A DNA stretch of 37,568 nt from Proteobacteria bacterium UBA7821 (lineage in GTDB: Bacteria > Pseudomonadota > Gammaproteobacteria > Comchoanobacterales > Comchoanobacteraceae): assembly GCA_002480165.1 (NCBI GenBank), contig DLBP01000019.1:1-37568 (forward strand), written 5' to 3'. Within the stretch, counting starts at the first letter, position 1, and the number at the start of each line of letters is the position of its first letter. The notes beneath the pieces are model-generated. The model did no database searches, was not told the DNA's origin, and saw only the letters and a list, made by a program, of their open reading frames with translations. Made by a program: the position numbers and the translations under genes. This document shows positions 24,973 to 34,000 of the stretch, one piece after another.

Positions 24973-26425
24973 TAACTTGCTCTATTTGGCCAGCTAGGTG
25001 ATCAACAGCTCGCTTAATATCGGGGCTGACTTTGATCGGTTGCTTGCTCTGGTGTGTTGTTGCTTGAGAACTGGCACGCTCTTTGTCTTCAGTGATCTTA
25101 AAGACAACCACCAGGTCGGGCTTTTTCTGATGGTATGCGTCTTTGATTTGTTTCGTGATGCGATCATTGAGTAGCGCTGACATACTACTGGGTATGGATA
25201 AAACTACTTGGTCATTAGTTTGATGGCAGTGGGCGTTTTGAAGAACTTGTTTGGCAATACCCGTTAACTGAACTGGGGCTGGTTTTTGGGGGTTGTTGAC
25301 CTCTGGCAGTTTGCTTTGATTGTCTACTGGCTTGCTGCTATTGTGGCTACTAGCTTGGCTCTGTCGTCTAATCATATCTTCAAGACTTTCTGGCTCAACT
25401 TTAAAGTAGCTAAGACGCACTAATAGTACCTCCAGAGCAATGTATGGGCTCGGCTGATGCACCAGGCTTGCTTGTGCTTGTTCGCAAATTTGATAATACA
25501 GTTGTAATTGTTCTAAGACAGTTAGCTCATTATTCAGTAGGCATGCTCTGATCTTGTCATAGATATGTCGCATCAGTTGGTAGATGATGGATTCAACCGC
25601 AAGATGTTCAGATTCAATTTGTTTACAAATTGACATCAGTGTTGGATAATCTTGTGATTCAATGGCTGTGGTTATCTCATCAAGCATCGTCTCACTCACT
25701 AGGCCAAGAAGGCTTTGTACGCACTCTGATGACACACGTCCTTGACCGAGTGCAATTGCTTGATCTAACAGTGTGAGGGCGTCTCGCATACTACCATGGC
25801 CTGCGGTTGCAATTTTTTCAATAGCAGGGCCATCATACTCGATCGCTTCTATGGTTAATATTTGTGAGAGCCGGTCTTGAATAGCTGTTTGACTGAAGGC
25901 TTGTAGTTTAAATTCGATACATCTGGAGTGGATTGTTTTGGGTATTTTTTGTGGATCCGTTGTTGCAAATAGAAACTTAACAAAATCTGGTGGTGACTCG
26001 ATTGTCTTTAACAAGGCATTAAAACTGTGTGTGGACAACATGTGTACTTCATCGATTAAGTATATTTTGTATCTGCCTTGAGTCGGAGGGTAATGTATCT
26101 GAGCGATAATGTCACGAATTTCATCGACTTTACTGTTCGAGGCCGCATCTATTTCAGTCACATCGATGTCATTGCCCATCTGAATTTGTTGGCAGGAAGG
26201 GCATTTGCCGCAAGGTTCTGTGTCATGCTGTTGACAGTTGAGTGCCATTGCGAAAATTCTCGCGGTTGATGTCTTTCCAATGCCTCTAGTGCCTGAGAAT
26301 ATGTAAGCGTGGTGTAATTGCTGTTGTGTTAGCGCATAAGTTATGGTGTCAACTATACTCTTTTGTCCGATTAAATGCTTAAACATCGTCGGTCGGTATT
26401 TGTTGGCAAGGACTTGGTAGGTCAT
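24953..26425 (-). CDS. dnaX: DNA polymerase III subunit gamma/tau
   Basis: DnaX is the clamp-loader ATPase. The product is 491 residues from the ATG at 26425 (MTYQVLANKYRP, the usual N-terminus). Walker A is GTRGIGKT, the zinc module is CQQHDTEPCGKCPSC, and Walker B is YLIDEVHML, followed by the sensor region LFATTDPQKIP. It is clearly shorter than E. coli tau (643), with only a modest C-terminal part after about residue 350. A continuous frame to 26527 would run through the SRP RNA gene and is not real. The start lies 17 nt after the ffs helix end, so both are likely on one transcript. Confidence 0.95.
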   Translation of the reverse strand: MTYQVLANKYRPTMFKHLIGQKSIVDTITYALTQQQLHHAYIFSGTRGIGKTSTARIFAMALNCQQHDTEPCGKCPSCQQIQMGNDIDVTEIDAASNSKVDEIRDIIAQIHYPPTQGRYKIYLIDEVHMLSTHSFNALLKTIESPPDFVKFLFATTDPQKIPKTIHSRCIEFKLQAFSQTAIQDRLSQILTIEAIEYDGPAIEKIATAGHGSMRDALTLLDQAIALGQGRVSSECVQSLLGLVSETMLDEITTAIESQDYPTLMSICKQIESEHLAVESIIYQLMRHIYDKIRACLLNNELTVLEQLQLYYQICEQAQASLVHQPSPYIALEVLLVRLSYFKVEPESLEDMIRRQSQASSHNSSKPVDNQSKLPEVNNPQKPAPVQLTGIAKQVLQNAHCHQTNDQVVLSIPSSMSALLNDRITKQIKDAYHQKKPDLVVVFKITEDKERASSQATTHQSKQPIKVSPDIKRAVDHLAGQIEQVTSQTSD

Positions 26426-26442
26426 GTGAATATTCCAATCGT

Positions 26443-26539
26443 GCACCAGCCGAGACTCAGCGCCCATGTCGGCTACTGCCGCTGCTTCCTTCCGGACCTG
26501 ACGGGGTTTCGCAACCGAATGCCGCAAGCAGGCTGATGC
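26443..26539 (-). ncRNA. ffs: 4.5S signal recognition particle RNA
   Basis: The minus strand has the universal SRP domain IV core GTCAGGTCCGGAAGGAAGCA with its tetraloop GGAA. The ends pair over nine bases: GCATCAGCC at 26539-26531 with GGCTGGTGC at 26451-26443, giving a hairpin of about 97 nt, the bacterial 4.5S type. The exact ends are inferred from pairing; a longer helix using CGTGCAC and GTGCACG could extend it to about 26438-26557, but the promoter position favours the shorter form. It is directly upstream of dnaX. Confidence 0.93.
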
Positions 26540-26545
26540 TTAAAT

Positions 26546-26574
26546 ATTGTGCACGATGTCAGCTGCTATGTCAA
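26546..26574 (-). promoter_or_regulatory. promoter for ffs (and dnaX)
   Basis: On the minus strand TTGACA (26574-26569), a 17-nt spacer and CACAAT (26551-26546) are followed 7 nt later by the first paired base of the SRP RNA at 26539. The -35 overlaps the glyS stop codon. Confidence 0.6.
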
Positions 26575-27962
26575 GTTGTTGAGAAATATTGATCATTAAG
26601 ATATTGGGCCAGTTGAGTTGTCGAAACGCGAGTTTGTCTCAGTGTATCACGATCTCGTACAGTAACGGTCTGATGATTTTCTGTGGGGCTGTCGTCAGCT
26701 CCAATTGTTTCGAAATCAATCGTCACACAAACAGGTGTTCCAATTTCATCATGTTTTCGATACGCTTTACCAACATTGCCTGTGTTCTCTAGAACGACAG
26801 AGCCACTAATCGCAGAGTTGAGTTCACTGACTAATTGTGATGATTGCTCAATGATTTGCATATTATTTTTCGCCAATGGCACCACTGCGACTTTAACTGG
26901 GCTGAGATGATTGGCTAACTTAAGTACTGTTCGTTCTTTGCCATTATCGAGCTGTTCTTCTGTGTAAGCATCGCATAGCAAAGCAAGTAGACCTCTATCA
27001 ACGCCGGCACTTGGTTCAATGACGTATGGAATGTACCAAGATTTATCAGATGGATCTTGGATGGCAAGTTTCGCAACTGAGTCAACGTTTTTACCAACAG
27101 TCGCTTGGATATTTAGCTCGTCTTGGTTCTTACTGTGCGAGCCGAGGTCATAGTCTGTCCGGTTAGCAATGCCTTCAATTTCTTCTAAACCGTGTGGGAA
27201 TTCATAGCATAGATCAACGGTTGCTTTGGCGTAGTGTGCTAAATCATCCGATGGTTGTACTTGCTTGACCAGTTTTTCAGCAGTCAATCCCTGCTTAAGC
27301 CACCAATCATAACGTTCATTGACCCAGTAGTCATGCCAGTGCTCGTCATCACCAGGCTTGACAAAAAACTCGATCTCCATTTGTTCAAATTCACGAACTC
27401 TAAAGATAAAGTTTCTTGGTGTGATTTCATTTCGAAACGCACGCCCAGCTTGTGCAATACCAAATGGTATTTTCGGCTGAATGCTATCGCAGACATTTTT
27501 AAAATTCGTGAAGATGCTTTGTGCAGTCTCTGGTCTAAGATAATGTTGAGAGCCGGCATGTTGAACTGGACCCACTTGGGTCTGGAACATTAAATTGAAA
27601 TCTCTCGGTTCAGTTAAGTCGGTGCTTCCGCATGCCAAACATTGATTATTCACCAATAAGTCAGCGCGCCATCGGCTCTGGCAGGCTCGACAATCGACCA
27701 TGGGGTCTGTAAAGGTCTTTTCATGTCCAGAGTATTGTAAGATCTTTTGGTGTGTGATGATCGTGCCATCTACACCATGAATGTCATGTCGCTTCTCAAC
27801 ATAATCTTCCCACCAGCTTTGAATGAGTTGACGTTTCATCGAAACGCCATGGGGACCGTAGTCATAAAAGCCTTGTAACCCACCATAAATCATGGCTGAG
27901 GGGAAAATAAAGCCCCTACGTTTACACAGAGAGATGATATTGTCGAACTTATTTTTAGACAT
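26571..27962 (-). CDS. glyS: glycyl-tRNA synthetase, single-subunit (alpha2, eukaryote/archaea-like) type
   Basis: This enzyme charges tRNA-Gly. The product is 463 residues and is a class II synthetase of the single-chain type, not the alpha2-beta2 GlyQ/GlyS type normal in gammaproteobacteria. Evidence is the N-terminus LCKRRGFIFPSAMIYGGLQGFYDYGP, LRPETAQSIFTNF, class II motif 2 in AFRNEITPRNFIFRVREFEQ, motif 3 in PSAGVDRGLLALL and a C-terminal anticodon-binding domain (LSPVKVAVVPL). A zinc-like CRACQ....CLACG pair is near 88-111. It overlaps the preceding membrane-protein gene by 8 bp and is the last gene of a four-gene minus-strand operon. Confidence 0.95.
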   Translation of the reverse strand: MSKNKFDNIISLCKRRGFIFPSAMIYGGLQGFYDYGPHGVSMKRQLIQSWWEDYVEKRHDIHGVDGTIITHQKILQYSGHEKTFTDPMVDCRACQSRWRADLLVNNQCLACGSTDLTEPRDFNLMFQTQVGPVQHAGSQHYLRPETAQSIFTNFKNVCDSIQPKIPFGIAQAGRAFRNEITPRNFIFRVREFEQMEIEFFVKPGDDEHWHDYWVNERYDWWLKQGLTAEKLVKQVQPSDDLAHYAKATVDLCYEFPHGLEEIEGIANRTDYDLGSHSKNQDELNIQATVGKNVDSVAKLAIQDPSDKSWYIPYVIEPSAGVDRGLLALLCDAYTEEQLDNGKERTVLKLANHLSPVKVAVVPLAKNNMQIIEQSSQLVSELNSAISGSVVLENTGNVGKAYRKHDEIGTPVCVTIDFETIGADDSPTENHQTVTVRDRDTLRQTRVSTTQLAQYLNDQYFSTT

Positions 27963-29409
27963 ACGGGCCTAGCCCCTCCATGGTTTCTAAATCTCTTTCA
28001 CAAACTCCCATTAGCGGATATTTGATCTCTCTGGGGTGAATGATATCATCTTCTTTTTCGTTTTGCGTTAGTTGCTGAGCCGGCAGCGTATTGGTATGCT
28101 GTTGATCGACTACTGACTGACTGCTGTCATCTGCTAGTTCATCTAGTAATACCAATTTCCTAAGAATCGAAGGACTAGACTGAAAAACTTCAGCACATAG
28201 ATAACACCAGGTTGACGCAAGTGTGCCTGCCTGACAACCCAAGGACACTGGATATAAAGCAGTCATGTAAACGGATGTGGTTAGTTGGCTCAGTAGTACA
28301 CACTGAATCCAATAATTAATGAACGAGCTCATCAGGCAGATGGCTGGCATTGCTAAAGCCAGACATACACAGCCAGCTACGATTGCTTTTGGATGTGGCG
28401 AAAACTTGAAGAGTGCTCGCTGTATTTTCTGTACCATAAATTGTCCCAACCCTAAACACATGATCAGTTGAGCTAGACTGGGGCTGATTAAAAATTGTAG
28501 ACTACACGTCAGCAATATGACAAAGATCGCTTTGTTTCCAATGTCTGATAAAATGCCATTGGCTTGTTTTATCTCAGTGTTCTTCAGCATTTGACTCGTT
28601 TGAGTGATTGCTAAAGTGTTCGATAAATGCCCGCCACGTGTCCTGATTGTTTGAGCTAGGTGATAGGCGAATAAACGACTTGTATTGTACACTGTAAGAA
28701 AAAGAAAAGGCTTTGTTGCGAAGTTGATCAGCCAGAGAGAGGACTGCCCTAGGTTAATGGTGATTTGGTTGAGGATTATAGGGAGTGTCAAATAGCAGAT
28801 TGACAAACACAAGAGCACGCTCAATAGCTGATAAGTCAGATTAACAGTACGCTTAGACACGAAGTGTTTTTTAAAATTAATATCAGTTAGCAGCCCCTCT
28901 AACCTATTAATCTCATGGGTGTTTTCTGCGGTAGGGGCATTCGATAATTGATTAGACACGATATCTAAAAGCCGGCGCTCTGCTTGCTCCCCCTGGGCGT
29001 ATTGTTCCAGGCAATTCTCTGCGATTCTTTCAGAGGAAACAATGCGCGTCAGTTGATCGATAGCATAACGTTCTGTTTCGAATGTCATAAAGGTAACTGC
29101 TTGTTTATGATGACGTTGTCTGATTATCCTGGGAATGCTGATGATTAGGTAGGCATCAGTAAACAATCGCGTTAGTGTGTAGGCTAGATAGTCAATCACA
29201 GAGGCGCTGAAGCAGGCATATAAGATCAACGTGGACGGAAGCATTAGGGCTTGCAACACTGTTGAGCTATTCAGGATTAATTGGGCACATAACAGTACTG
29301 TGCTTAACAAAACCATGGAATTGACAAGCAATGAGAGGGCGGCCATGTTGCCGACAAAGCCGCGGTCATGAGCACACTTGAACTCTTTTGGACTGTTAAT
29401 TGGATGCAT
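27955..29409 (-). CDS. polytopic membrane protein of unknown function
   Basis: I do not recognise this protein. From the ATG at 29409 it is 484 residues; an ATG at 29442 would give 495 but increase the overlap with the hydrolase gene to 47 bp. Neither start has a strong ribosome-binding site. Hydrophobic segments lie near 23-46, 52-74, 192-217, 225-245, 294-311, 313-327, 341-361, 364-384 and 385-407. Between the second and third is a soluble helical part of about 100 residues, and the C-terminus is a polar tail of about 70 residues. No catalytic motif is visible. It is overlapped by genes on both sides (14 bp and 8 bp), so it is embedded in an operon with a hydrolase and glyS. Confidence 0.8.
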   Translation of the reverse strand: MHPINSPKEFKCAHDRGFVGNMAALSLLVNSMVLLSTVLLCAQLILNSSTVLQALMLPSTLILYACFSASVIDYLAYTLTRLFTDAYLIISIPRIIRQRHHKQAVTFMTFETERYAIDQLTRIVSSERIAENCLEQYAQGEQAERRLLDIVSNQLSNAPTAENTHEINRLEGLLTDINFKKHFVSKRTVNLTYQLLSVLLCLSICYLTLPIILNQITINLGQSSLWLINFATKPFLFLTVYNTSRLFAYHLAQTIRTRGGHLSNTLAITQTSQMLKNTEIKQANGILSDIGNKAIFVILLTCSLQFLISPSLAQLIMCLGLGQFMVQKIQRALFKFSPHPKAIVAGCVCLALAMPAICLMSSFINYWIQCVLLSQLTTSVYMTALYPVSLGCQAGTLASTWCYLCAEVFQSSPSILRKLVLLDELADDSSQSVVDQQHTNTLPAQQLTQNEKEDDIIHPREIKYPLMGVCERDLETMEGLGPYV

Positions 29410-30211
29410 GCTGTGTTTCACTTGTTTCAACAAAATTGTCAATCCAATTTTGAATTATTTCCCAATATTCAGCTGAGTTTTTTATGGTTAGACTGCTGTG
29501 GCCATGATTGCTAAATGTCACAATGTCGCTGGGTGCTGTCGTCCTGTGGTACAAATCATGGCTGTGTGAAACGGGTATCACTGAGTCATCTTCTCCATGA
29601 AGGTACAGGATAGGCTGTGTCACCTGAGAGACAACAGCGTAGCTATCAAATCGATCAATGGGGAATACTTTAATTGGAATTTTGGTTCGGTAGGTACTTG
29701 TGAATGCGCCCTCAACAATGACACCAGCTGTCACCTTTTCTTTGGCTAAGTCCATGGTGACGCCAGATCCTAGAGAGTAGCCATACAATATAATCGACTC
29801 TGGTGCAACACCGAGGGACTCTGTTAGATGTTCGTAGGCTAAGCGAATGTCTTGCTTAGCATGGGTCTCAGTTGCCGTGCCATTACTGTGGCCGTAGCCA
29901 CGATAATCATAGGCAAATACAGAATAGCCCTGTTGATTAAATCGTTGCATCACCGGTGCAAGCAATCCCAGATCTTGTCGATTACCATGGCTGTATAAAA
30001 TGGTGTACTTCGCCTCAGGGACTGGCATGTAGCGTGAGGCAACAATCGCATCACCTTGTCTAATGTATTCAACTTGTGGGTTGTTGGCCGCATAGGTCGG
30101 TTCGGGTGCCGGGAAAATAATATAATCAGAGACGTACATCACCACCAATGTGGTTGATGCATAAATCAAAGCGCCCCACAAAGTATATCGTGTTATTTTT
30201 GACTGAAACAT
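29396..30211 (-). CDS. membrane-anchored alpha/beta hydrolase
   Basis: The product is 271 residues from the ATG at 30211, which has GAGG 5 nt upstream. An N-terminal hydrophobic helix (about 9-30) anchors it, with the catalytic domain most likely in the periplasm. Catalytic residues are Ser146 in GYSLGSG, Asp209 in HGEDD and His238 in NHGHSS, and the oxyanion segment is YSHGNRQDLG. It resembles the ABHD17/Bem46-like group of serine hydrolases (thioesterase or lipase-like), but the substrate cannot be told. Confidence 0.88.
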   Translation of the reverse strand: MFQSKITRYTLWGALIYASTTLVVMYVSDYIIFPAPEPTYAANNPQVEYIRQGDAIVASRYMPVPEAKYTILYSHGNRQDLGLLAPVMQRFNQQGYSVFAYDYRGYGHSNGTATETHAKQDIRLAYEHLTESLGVAPESIILYGYSLGSGVTMDLAKEKVTAGVIVEGAFTSTYRTKIPIKVFPIDRFDSYAVVSQVTQPILYLHGEDDSVIPVSHSHDLYHRTTAPSDIVTFSNHGHSSLTIKNSAEYWEIIQNWIDNFVETSETQHASN

Positions 30212-30223
30212 ATTGTCCTCATT

Positions 30224-30238
30224 TATCACTTAGTGATA
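30224..30238. repeat. 15-bp perfect inverted repeat between PPTase and hydrolase genes
   Basis: TATCACT and AGTGATA flank a single T. It lies in the 29-bp gap just upstream of the hydrolase ribosome-binding site. It could be an operator or a small hairpin, but a 7-bp palindrome is expected about twice by chance in a window of this size. Confidence 0.35.
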
Positions 30239-30240
30239 CT

Positions 30241-30903
30241 TTACCATGATACAATGTTGAAGTCATCACTCATTCGGTAAAAATTCATTACTGTAGGCTT
30301 GACTAGGTAACTTGCTGCGAGAATAAACCCATCTTTTTCTACTGACACACTCTGCACGGCATTCGGTTCATCTAAGGTGTCGTTTAAACGTTTGAGGAAA
30401 TGGCCACCGATGACTTTGTGTTCAGATTCTTTTTGGCACCAGTGATGAAAAAAAGATTTGGCGGCTTCTGGTGGACTGAGTCGTTTTAATCGCTGATAGA
30501 ATGATGGTGGACAAAAACGCTTGGCCAATGACATGTGGTCAACTTCCCTGTCGCAATGCTCTAAATCAACGCCGATGCGGCCGCTTCGGTATAATCCAAA
30601 TACAACATGGTCGCGATGATGAGACCACGATATCTGCAAGTCAGATCTAGGCTGGTCGATAATGGGCCTGCCGCTGATTTCGTAACCTAGGATGATGGCA
30701 CTCGCATCGCAATTAAAATATAGAGCCAATATGTGTTTAGCCAGCTGGCGTGTGACTGCAAATTCTCGTCGTTTTCGTTCACAGCCAAATCGGTTCCATT
30801 GACTCGTTTCAGCGGCTGATAAGTGTGTACCCGGTGTGTCGAGCTCCTTTATCGGGCTGTAAATGAGCACAAGCTCTCGGGGTAGGATGGTCTGTTTCAT
30901 CAT
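30241..30903 (-). CDS. 4'-phosphopantetheinyl transferase (Sfp/AcpT-like)
   Basis: This family transfers phosphopantetheine from CoA to carrier proteins. The product is 220 residues from the ATG at 30903 (an adjacent ATG at 30900 is equivalent). The two family motifs are visible: RIGVDLEHCDREVD with magnesium ligands Asp113 and Glu115, and FFHHWCQKESEHKVIG with the WxxKExxxK pattern from Trp155. The two-lobed length of about 220 matches the Sfp type rather than the 120-residue AcpS. The target carrier protein is not in the window. It is the first gene of the operon that ends with glyS. Confidence 0.92.
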   Translation of the reverse strand: MMKQTILPRELVLIYSPIKELDTPGTHLSAAETSQWNRFGCERKRREFAVTRQLAKHILALYFNCDASAIILGYEISGRPIIDQPRSDLQISWSHHRDHVVFGLYRSGRIGVDLEHCDREVDHMSLAKRFCPPSFYQRLKRLSPPEAAKSFFHHWCQKESEHKVIGGHFLKRLNDTLDEPNAVQSVSVEKDGFILAASYLVKPTVMNFYRMSDDFNIVSW

Positions 30904-30926
30904 TAAATGTTCGTTAATCCATGTCA

Positions 30927-30954
30927 ATTATGTCAGATCGTAGCAAAATGTCCA
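30927..30954 (-). promoter_or_regulatory. promoter for the PPTase-hydrolase-membrane protein-glyS operon
   Basis: On the minus strand TGGACA (30954-30949), a 16-nt spacer and CATAAT (30932-30927) give five of six matches in each hexamer. The expected start is about 20 nt before the ATG at 30903. Confidence 0.5.
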
Positions 30955-30966
30955 GGGCTGCTTTGG

Positions 30967-30995
30967 TTGAAATAAAGTTAATTATGTGTTAGTAT
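30967..30995 (+). promoter_or_regulatory. promoter for the LplT-Aas fusion and nadM
   Basis: TTGAAA (30967-30972), a 17-nt spacer and TAGTAT (30990-30995), with TG one base before the -10, make a good extended promoter. AGGA at 31018-31021 is the ribosome-binding site. Confidence 0.65.
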
Positions 30996-31027
30996 CTGGT
31001 TGATATTTAACTACTCTAGGAAAAAAC

Positions 31028-34000
31028 ATGTCCACCGGATCACTGAAGTTGCTAACTGCCAGACGTTTCGCTCCGCTTTTTATGACGCAGTTTTTATCTG
31101 CTTTCAACGACAATTTATTCAGAACAGCCCTAGTGACATTCATCACCTACCAAACAGTGGTACTGTCACAAGATGAACGCTCGTGGTTTGTAACACTGTC
31201 ACTAGGCTTGTTCGTTCTGCCATTTTTCATTTTTTCAGCAACAGCTGGCCAGCTGGCTGATAAATACTGCAAAGCCAAGCTGATCCGTATCGTCAAATTC
31301 TGTGAAGTATTGGTCATGGCACTCGCAGTCGTATGCTTTTCTCTACAAAATCCTTACCTACTGCTGTTGGTACTATTCTTAGTTGGTACCCAATCAGCAT
31401 TAATGACACCCGTTAAATACAGTATTTTGTCTGAACATTTAAAACAAGAAGAGTTGATCGGCGGTAATGGACTAATTGAAGCATCAACATTTATTGCGAT
31501 TCTAATCGGAACCATTCTAGGCGGTCTGTTTTACTCTGTCGGTGGTACGGCTATATTAATTGGTGTTCCACTGGTACTCATTTCTGCTGTTTGTGGTTTT
31601 GCGATTAGTCAGTTTATCCCTGGTACTGGGCCAGCTAACCCAGAACAACGAATTGACAAAGACATTATTCACGTCACCTACCAGGTCGTCAAAGAAGTCG
31701 CTGAAAAACCTCATTTGTTCAGATTGGTACTGGGTATTTCATGGTTCTGGCTACTCGGTAGCGTTATTTTGTCACAAATTGCTAATTTTTCAGCCGATGT
31801 CATCCATGGGACAACCGGCGTGTTTAGCTATTTACTAATCTTGTTCTCAATTTCACTCGGCATCGGCTCGGTTTTATGTCCTTATGTCACGTCAGGAAAA
31901 GTAACGGCTAAATACTTGCCAATATCCTGTTTGTTCATTTCTGTTTTTTTATTTGACACAGCTTATTTAGGTAGCCATTACGCTCAATTGAATATGCCAA
32001 TGAACTTAAATACATTTTTGTCACTGCCCATGTCTTGGCGTTTGAGTATCGACATTATCGCATTAGCGATTGCCTTCGGGTTTTATATTGTGCCTCTATA
32101 TACGCTATTACAAATTGACTCTCAAGATATGAAGCGTGCCCAAGTTGTGGCGGCAAACAGTATTGTTAATTCTTTATTTATGGTTGTTGCCAGTGGTGTC
32201 GTTATCATACTTCTGGCAGTGAACATAACCATTCCGACCATCTTCGCCTTATTGGCTGTGTTGAACCTGTTTGTCCTAGTGTATGTTTGTAAAGTATTGC
32301 CCCACACACTCGTTAAGTCATGTTTAAAAGCACTGGCCTCAACTTGCTTCAAGGTGTCTATTCATGGCCTTGCTAACTTGGAACAACAATCGAACAAAGC
32401 AACAGTGGTGGTGGTTAACCATGTTTCTCTCTGGGATATTGTTTTCATCACACTCTATTTACCAGAACGTTTTGTCGTTGCGATGAACCCATTGAAAATA
32501 GAAAGGTGGCTGATTCGGTACTGGTTTGATCTGTTTAATTTAACATTGCTAGACCCAACTGATCAGGAAGCGCTTAAACACCTTGGCGACTATCTCGAGA
32601 AAGGATATAAAGTTGTCATATTCCCGGAAGGAAGGCCGACAACAACAGGCGCAGTGATGAAAATAGATCCAGAAGTCTCTGTGTTGGCAAGCCGTGCAAA
32701 TGCCGATATTCTCCCTGTGTGTTTGTCGGGAGTCGAGCACTCGATGCTATCGCAACTGCGTGTTCAAGCTAGGCGTTTGTATTTTCCTGAAATAATTATA
32801 GATATCCAGCCACCGAGAAAGCTATCCTTCGCAAAAGACATTCCGTCAAAAGCAAGATTGGCTCAAACCGATCAACAGTTGTATACCCTGTTAACGACCA
32901 TGAAGTTGTCGAAGAACATGCCTTATAGAACTTTAGTTGATGCTTTGATTAATGCTAAAAAGAAATTCCCTTTTTCACGACCCATTGTCAATGATGCTAC
33001 CCAAAAACCACTGACATACTTTCAGTTATTATTGCAGACTTTTGTGCTGTCTAGGGCCATAAAAAAGTTGGCTGCCGATGGTGAGAAAGTGGGGTTGATG
33101 ATGCCGAATTTGAATACAACGGTGGCATCTTTTTTTGCGATACAGACAGCCGGCCAAGTACCTGCTATGATTAATTTTACGCACGGTATCGGTCAGATCA
33201 AATCGTGTTGTCGAACGGCGAATATTAAACAAATCATTACAGCTCGTGCATTTATTGCCAAAGCCAAACTGCAGAATATCATTGATGACTTACTTGAGGC
33301 CAACATTAATATCGTTTACTTGGAAGATATCAGAGATACGGTGAGTATCACTGATAAATTGTGCGGTTTATTCGGTGCTCTAGCTCCACAGTGGTATTAC
33401 AGTCTCTTAGATCTCAACCGTGATCCCAGTTCAATGGCCGTTATTTTGTTCACATCGGGTTCTGAAGGCAGCCCGAAAGCCGTTGCATTATCACATCGAA
33501 ACATTCAGTCCAATAGAGATCAATTGACCAGTCGGATCGATTTTAATGTGCAGGACAAAATATTTAACTCCTTGCCTATGTTCCATTCATTTGGCTTAAC
33601 CACAGGTACGATTCTTCCGCTTTTATCCGGTGTTCCACTCTTTCTCTACCCCTCACCAAAACATTATCGCCAAATTCCACAATATACTTACCAGTTCAAT
33701 GCAACGGTGATGTTTGGGACAGACACTTTTCTAGCCCAATATGCTAAGTACGCTCATCCGTATGATTTTTATCGCGTCAGGTATGTGTTTGCTGGTGCTG
33801 AAAAACTGCGAGAGGCAACAGAACAACTGTGGGCATCCAAGTTTGGCTTGAGGATCTACCAGGGGTATGGTGCGACCGAAACCGCGCCAGCGTTGTCAAA
33901 TAATTCACCCATGCACTTTAAATCAGGTAGTGTCGGTAAATTGCTACCAGGTATCGAGTATAAGCTGGTCGCGGTCGATGGCGTCGATCGAGGCGGTACT

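Noticed and set aside
25120..25135. A-rich run in dnaX (CAGAAAAAGC on the minus strand) as a programmed frameshift site
   Set aside because: It has only five A before G, in the wrong grouping for the A-AAA-AAG heptamer, and no clear stem-loop was seen.
26426..26527. In-frame N-terminal extension of dnaX by 34 codons
   Set aside because: It runs through the SRP RNA gene, and the protein family starts at MTYQVLANKYRP.
30224..30238. Inverted repeat as a transcription terminator after the PPTase gene
   Set aside because: The stem is only 7 bp and AT-rich with a one-base centre and no U-run on the minus strand, so it cannot be an intrinsic terminator; kept only as a possible operator.
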